Source: Aldehydirespirator sp965220485 | Lineage (GTDB): Bacteria; Actinomycetota; Acidimicrobiia; Acidimicrobiales; Aldehydirespiratoraceae | DNA: 64,000 bases | Assembly: GCA_965220485.1 (NCBI GenBank) | Contig: OZ244832.1 | Coordinates: 3,534,001-3,598,000 of the forward strand | Direction of reading: 5' to 3' | Shown here: positions 60,706-64,000 of the stretch, piece after piece | Layout: every line of letters starts with the position of its first letter | Position numbering within the stretch: position 1 is the first letter of the stretch | Notes under the pieces: generated by a model | What the model was told of the DNA's origin: nothing | The model's input: only the letters and a program-made list of their open reading frames with translations | The model's database searches: none | Made by a program: the position numbers and the translations under genes

Positions 60706-61167
60706 CTAGCCCAGTGCGCCGTCGGCAGAGCTGGGCATTCGGGCGCTGTTGATGATCCTGCCTTCCAGCGCCGCGGCCACCTCGTCGGTCTTGTTGAGAG
60801 AGGCGATCAGGGCCGTGAGCTTGAGGTTGATCTCAGCCACATCCTTCTCTAGCGCCGTGAATCGAGCATCGATCTTCTCTTCAAGGCGCGTGATCCTGTG
60901 GTTGGTTTCGTCGATCCTGTCGTTTGTGTCGTCGATCCTGTCGTGGGTGGCGGTGAAGTTGAAGATGAGCAGAGCCACGATGGCGGTACCGAAGAGGGCT
61001 TGCAGAGGGTTGTCGCCGAGCTGTTTCCAGGCGCGCCGGCCGACGCTGGCCGCGGCCCGTGCCGCGGGGGCGGCCTGTGTCGGCGCGTCGTCCGCGTGTT
61101 GGGGGTCGGCGGTGCGGGGCATTTGGGCGGCGGCCTCCGCGGTGGTGCTGTGGGCAGATGCAGTCAT
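60706..61167 (-). CDS. membrane-anchored coiled-coil protein
   Basis: A 153-residue protein. Disordered Ala/Thr-rich N-terminus (1-40), transmembrane segment at about 57-72 (LFGTAIVALLIFNFTAT), then a coiled coil with repeats HDRIDDTNDRIDETNHRI, followed by RLEEKIDARFTALEKDVAEI. Same plan as the protein at 50834 but with the membrane segment inside. GCGAGG lies before the ATG. Function unknown. Confidence 0.65.
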   Translation of the reverse strand: MTASAHSTTAEAAAQMPRTADPQHADDAPTQAAPAARAAASVGRRAWKQLGDNPLQALFGTAIVALLIFNFTATHDRIDDTNDRIDETNHRITRLEEKIDARFTALEKDVAEINLKLTALIASLNKTDEVAAALEGRIINSARMPSSADGALG

Positions 61168-61427
61168 GGAGCCTCGCCGGGATCAGCGGCCTTGCGGTGG
61201 CGTCGGGGGACCGGGAACTTGATGGCTGCCGCTGAAGCCCGGCTGCGAAGCTCATCCCTAAAGCTATCTGACAATGAATGTTGTGACAACTCTTGATGTA
61301 TAGTGATGTGACAAGAAGCGTCAGTCAGCCCTCGCGTCGTCTCCGGGCGCAGCGAGACGTTCGGACGGCCCGTCGTACGATCCCGCCGCCACCCCCTCCT
61401 GTCGCCGCACCGGTAGCCTTCAGCGTC

Positions 61428-62984
61428 GTGGCTGGCGCGTCCATGCACGACAAGCTCGAGGATTTGAGAGTTCGCAAGTCCGAGGCGCTCACGGCCGGGA
61501 CCGAGCGGTCGGTGAAGCGCCAGCACGACAAGGGCAAGTTGCTGGCCCGGGAGCGGATCGACTGCCTGCTCGACGAAGGCTCGTTCCATGAACTCGACAT
61601 GCTGGCCCGGCACCGGGCCCACGAGGCTGGACTCGACGACCGTCCCTATACCGACGGGGTGATCACCGGCTGGGGGACCATCGACGGGCGCAAGGTGTTC
61701 GTGTTCGCCCAGGACTTCACGGTGATGGGCGGCGCGCTGGGCGAGGTGTTCGCCGAGAAGCTCCACAAGGTGATGGACCTGGCCGTGTCTGTCGGAGCGC
61801 CCATCATCGGGCTCAACGACGGCGCCGGCGCCCGCATCCAGGAGGGCGTCGTCTCGCTGGACGGCTACGGCGGCATCTTCTTCCGCAACGTTCAAGCCTC
61901 GGGCGTGATCCCCCAGATAAGCGTGATCCTCGGTCCGTGCGCCGGGGGCGCGGTGTACAGCCCGGCCATGACCGACTTCATCTTCATGGTGCGTGAGAAG
62001 TCGCACATGTTCATCACCGGCCCCGACGTGGTGAAGACGGTCACCGGGGAGGAGGTGACTCTCGAGGATCTGGGAGGGGCCACCAGCCACAGCACCAAGT
62101 CGGGCGTGGCCACCTTTGTTGCTGCTGACGAGCAAGATGTGCTCGACGACGTGAAGGCGCTGCTGTCCTTCTTGCCCTCCAACAACCTCGAGCAGCCCCC
62201 GGCGTACAAGTCGGCCGACGACGGAGACCGCGAGTGCCCGGCGCTCAACACCCTGCTGCCCGACAGTCCCAACGTCCCCTACGACATGAAGGAAGTGATC
62301 GTCGAAGTGGCCGACGACGGCGACTTCCTCGAGTACCACGCTTCCTGGGCCCGCAGCATCGTGTGCGGGTTCGCCCGCATCGACGGGCGCTCGGTGGGAG
62401 TGGTGGGCAACCAGCCGATGGTGCTGGCCGGCGTCCTCGACATCGAGTCGGCCGAGAAGGCGGCCCGTTTCGTGCGCACCTGCGATGCCTTCAACATCCC
62501 GCTCGTCACGTTCGTCGACGTTCCCGGTTTCCTGCCCGGCGTCGATCAGGAGCACGGCGGCATCATCCGCCACGGGGCCAAGCTGCTGTACGCCTACTGC
62601 GAGGCCGCGGTGCCCCGCATCTCGGTGATAACCCGCAAGGCCTACGGCGGCGCCTATGTGGTCATGGACTCCAAGGGCGTCGGCTCGGACCTCTCGTTCG
62701 CCTGGCCGTCCGCGGAGATCGCAGTCATGGGGCCCCAGGGCGCGGTCGAGATCATCCACCGCCGCGAGCTGGCCGAGGCCGCCGATCCCGTGGCCCGCCG
62801 CAACGCGCTGGTGGACGACTACATCCAGCGGCTCGCGAATCCCTACATCGCAGCCGAGCGCGGCTTCGTGGACGAGGTGATCGAACCGTCGCAGACCCGA
62901 CGCAAGATCGTGGCCGGGCTGCGGATGCTGGAGTCGAAGCGCCAGGAGCTACCGGAGCGCAAGCACGGAAACGTCCCGCTGTGA
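61428..62984 (+). CDS. pccB: propionyl-CoA carboxylase beta (carboxyltransferase) subunit
   Basis: A 518-residue biotin-dependent carboxyltransferase. The N-terminal DKLEDLRVRKSEALTAG, oxyanion-forming FFRNVQASGVIPQISVILGP and CAGGAVYSPAMTDF, and the C-terminal GVDQEHGGIIRHGAKLLYAY and TRKAYGGAYVVM blocks are typical. It carboxylates propionyl-CoA (or acetyl-CoA) with a separate biotinylated alpha subunit not in this window. GTG 61428 has TAGCCT eight bases upstream; ATG 61443 also fits. Stop overlaps the epsilon subunit start (GTGA). Confidence 0.95.
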   Translation: MAGASMHDKLEDLRVRKSEALTAGTERSVKRQHDKGKLLARERIDCLLDEGSFHELDMLARHRAHEAGLDDRPYTDGVITGWGTIDGRKVFVFAQDFTVMGGALGEVFAEKLHKVMDLAVSVGAPIIGLNDGAGARIQEGVVSLDGYGGIFFRNVQASGVIPQISVILGPCAGGAVYSPAMTDFIFMVREKSHMFITGPDVVKTVTGEEVTLEDLGGATSHSTKSGVATFVAADEQDVLDDVKALLSFLPSNNLEQPPAYKSADDGDRECPALNTLLPDSPNVPYDMKEVIVEVADDGDFLEYHASWARSIVCGFARIDGRSVGVVGNQPMVLAGVLDIESAEKAARFVRTCDAFNIPLVTFVDVPGFLPGVDQEHGGIIRHGAKLLYAYCEAAVPRISVITRKAYGGAYVVMDSKGVGSDLSFAWPSAEIAVMGPQGAVEIIHRRELAEAADPVARRNALVDDYIQRLANPYIAAERGFVDEVIEPSQTRRKIVAGLRMLESKRQELPERKHGNVPL

Positions 62985-63214
62985 CCACCGCTGCGGGAGC
63001 TGGTGCCGATCCGTCGTCGCGTGGCTTGGAGATCCTGTCGATCACGCCGGAGCCGACCGAGTCGGAGCGAGCGGCCATCGTGGCCGCGGTCGAGGCGCTC
63101 CAATCCGAACTCTGGCCGCACCTGAATGCCGCAACGACGCCCGCTCCCTCGCCCCGCTGGCGCTACGCGGGCAGGCCCTGGAGACGCCGGGCGAGGTATG
63201 ACGGCTGGAAATGA
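62981..63214 (+). CDS. acyl-CoA carboxylase epsilon subunit
   Basis: A 77-residue protein starting at the GTG that overlaps the pccB stop. RGLEILSITPEPTESERAAI, then a helix EALQSEL and the C-terminal PRWRYAGRPWRRRARYDG are typical of the small actinobacterial AccE/PccE proteins that stabilise the alpha-beta holoenzyme. Its presence is a strong actinomycetote marker. Confidence 0.88.
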   Translation: MTTAAGAGADPSSRGLEILSITPEPTESERAAIVAAVEALQSELWPHLNAATTPAPSPRWRYAGRPWRRRARYDGWK

Positions 63215-63249
63215 AAAATACTCTGACACATTGATCTCCTAATCATTTG

Positions 63250-63420
63250 ATGGAGGTCATTGTGGGAGCTTTCAGCCAGACCCTGCGGCTGGACAGCATC
63301 GACGGCGAGCGGTCATTGGAGGTGGACGCGCTGGTGGACACCGGCGCCTTCTTCACGATGGTGTTGGCCAGGTTGCTGAGCCATGTCAACTATGGAAAGG
63401 CAGCGTGCTGGGCCCTCTGA
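63250..63420 (+). pseudogene. retropepsin-like aspartic protease, N-terminal fragment
   Basis: From ATG 63250: MEVIVGAFSQTLRLDSIDGE, then VDALVDTGAFFTMVLARLL. The ALVDTGA motif is the catalytic DTG loop of clan AA aspartic proteases. The frame turns to unrelated sequence and stops at 63420, near an IS end at 63491, so about half the protein is missing. Confidence 0.55.
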
Positions 63421-63490
63421 CTGTCCCGCCTGGAACGCGAGTCAAACGGGCCCTCAGCCCCGGAGCCTCGCCCAGGGCCCGCCGCAGCAC

Positions 63491-63507
63491 TTGCTGAACG
63501 ATTTGGG
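63491..63507. mobile_element. solo right end of an IS1380-type element
   Basis: TTGCTGAACGATTTGGG followed by CTAG (63508-63511) matches the right end of the IS at 43616 (CTACTGAACAATCTGGG, CTAG). No transposase remains, so an IS was inserted and mostly deleted, possibly taking the end of the protease gene. Confidence 0.6.
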
Positions 63508-63553
63508 CTAGCCTTGTTTGGCCTTATTCGCGGGACTGATTGGGGAGGTTGTC

Positions 63554-64000
63554 ATGGGTGCTGGGAAGGTTGTCGTGGGTTGGGGGTGTGTGGTGGCGGT
63601 GTTGGTGGTGGCGGGGTTGGTGCTGTCGCCCGCGGCGGGTGCTGCGTCGGTGGAGGAGGCCGCACACCACAGCGGCGCGGCTGTGTCATTGCAGGCCCGT
63701 GCGGTGGGCGGTGCGGGCTCGGCGCAGCCTGAGGTGCGGCGCGCGGAGCGCTTGGCGGGGTCGGACTTCGGTGCGCTTTTGGCCGCGGGCAACAATGGTG
63801 TGGGCGGGTTGTGGTCTGACGGCGCCACGATGTGGGTCACAGACCGCGGCGACGCCAAGGTGTATGCGTATAGTTTGGCGAGCAAGGCCCGCGACGCGTC
63901 GCAGGATTTCGATGCGCTGCTGGCCGCGGGCAACGACGATCCGGTCGGGTTGTGGTCTGACGGCACCACGATGTGGGTCACAGACCACCGCGACGCCAAG
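63554..64000 (+). CDS. secreted WSDGTTMW-repeat protein, N-terminal part (3' end outside window)
   Basis: Open to the window edge. Signal peptide at about residues 1-35 (CVVAVLVVAGLVLSPAAGAA). Then repeats of about 46 residues: a GLWSDGATMWVTDRGDAKVY and a GLWSDGTTMWVTDHRDAK unit, each preceded by FxALLAAGN. Such repeats probably fold as propeller blades in cell-surface or secreted proteins. From memory they are frequent in marine actinobacterial genomes. No enzyme domain is seen in this part. Confidence 0.7.
   Translation, partial: MGAGKVVVGWGCVVAVLVVAGLVLSPAAGAASVEEAAHHSGAAVSLQARAVGGAGSAQPEVRRAERLAGSDFGALLAAGNNGVGGLWSDGATMWVTDRGDAKVYAYSLASKARDASQDFDALLAAGNDDPVGLWSDGTTMWVTDHRDAK

Overview
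High-GC DNA with GTG/TTG starts, many apparently leaderless promoters (a TANNNT hexamer 6-8 bases before the start codon), a propionyl-CoA carboxylase beta/epsilon pair, methylmalonyl-CoA epimerase, PIN and RHH toxin-antitoxin genes and ATPases with a DUF4143 tail all point to an actinomycetote. The secreted WSDGTTMW repeat protein, an arylsulfatase-type gene next to a P450 and the very repeat-rich intergenic DNA fit a free-living or host-associated member of the Acidimicrobiia. That lineage call is inference from gene content, not from a marker gene.

Layout. 1-1.6 kb: end of a thioredoxin-like/membrane-protein cluster. 1.8-8.3 kb (minus strand): nitrilase, tRNA-Ala, a DUF4143 ATPase with 23-bp promoter repeats, a Glu/Leu-dehydrogenase-like protein, and a P450-sulfatase operon. 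8.4-14.3 kb: broken ATPase and PIN genes, a 15-bp tandem array abutting prfC, a VapBC pair, a DUF1761 protein and a uridine-kinase-like P-loop kinase. 14.4-19.3 kb: an accessory islet with an AlbA_2/Schlafen-type ATP-binding protein divergent from a long DUF4143 ATPase, plus a third DUF4143 ATPase, each with a palindrome over its promoter. 19.3-24.5 kb: a translationally coupled operon ABC exporter-xseA-xseB-polyprenyl synthase. 24.6-27.4 kb: a fused pncB-pncA gene for NAD salvage and a 1-Cys peroxiredoxin. 27.5-31.6 kb: decayed genes, a small secreted protein and a two-component system. 31.7-33.7 kb: an IS1182 element side by side with a MITE. 34-38.8 kb: MNT-HEPN toxin-antitoxin, tRNA-Ser(CGA), tadA, a class IV aminotransferase, a DM13 protein and a membrane-anchored protein. 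39-45.3 kb: an island with a tyrosine integrase, an IS1380 remnant, a decapitated PIN gene and an intact IS1380. 45.6-50.2 kb: the housekeeping block tRNA-Ser(GGA)-ffs-dnaX-recR, then mce and a 5'-3' exonuclease. 50.3-58.6 kb: a 74-bp tandem array, coiled-coil protein, LigC-like ligase, epoxide hydrolase, a deletion scar that joins pieces of three genes to a GlcNAc pathway (nagA truncated, nagB intact), a lipoprotein and a PPOX-fold protein. 58.7-64 kb: a second type of IS1380, pccB with its epsilon subunit, and the start of a secreted repeat protein.

The most unusual signal is a family of small intergenic elements with shared inverted termini (core motif GCGGATAGGYG). The short class (8886, 14363, 60281) is 98 bp with exactly 50 bp of unrelated sequence between the termini. 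The long class (5354, 28459, 37421, reverse at 48123, degenerate at 1654) is about 150 bp, has a conserved core, and sits directly on gene 3' ends, where it often supplies the stop codon. Insertion sequences here repeatedly use CTAG or CTAAG target sites, and several genes are being lost around them.
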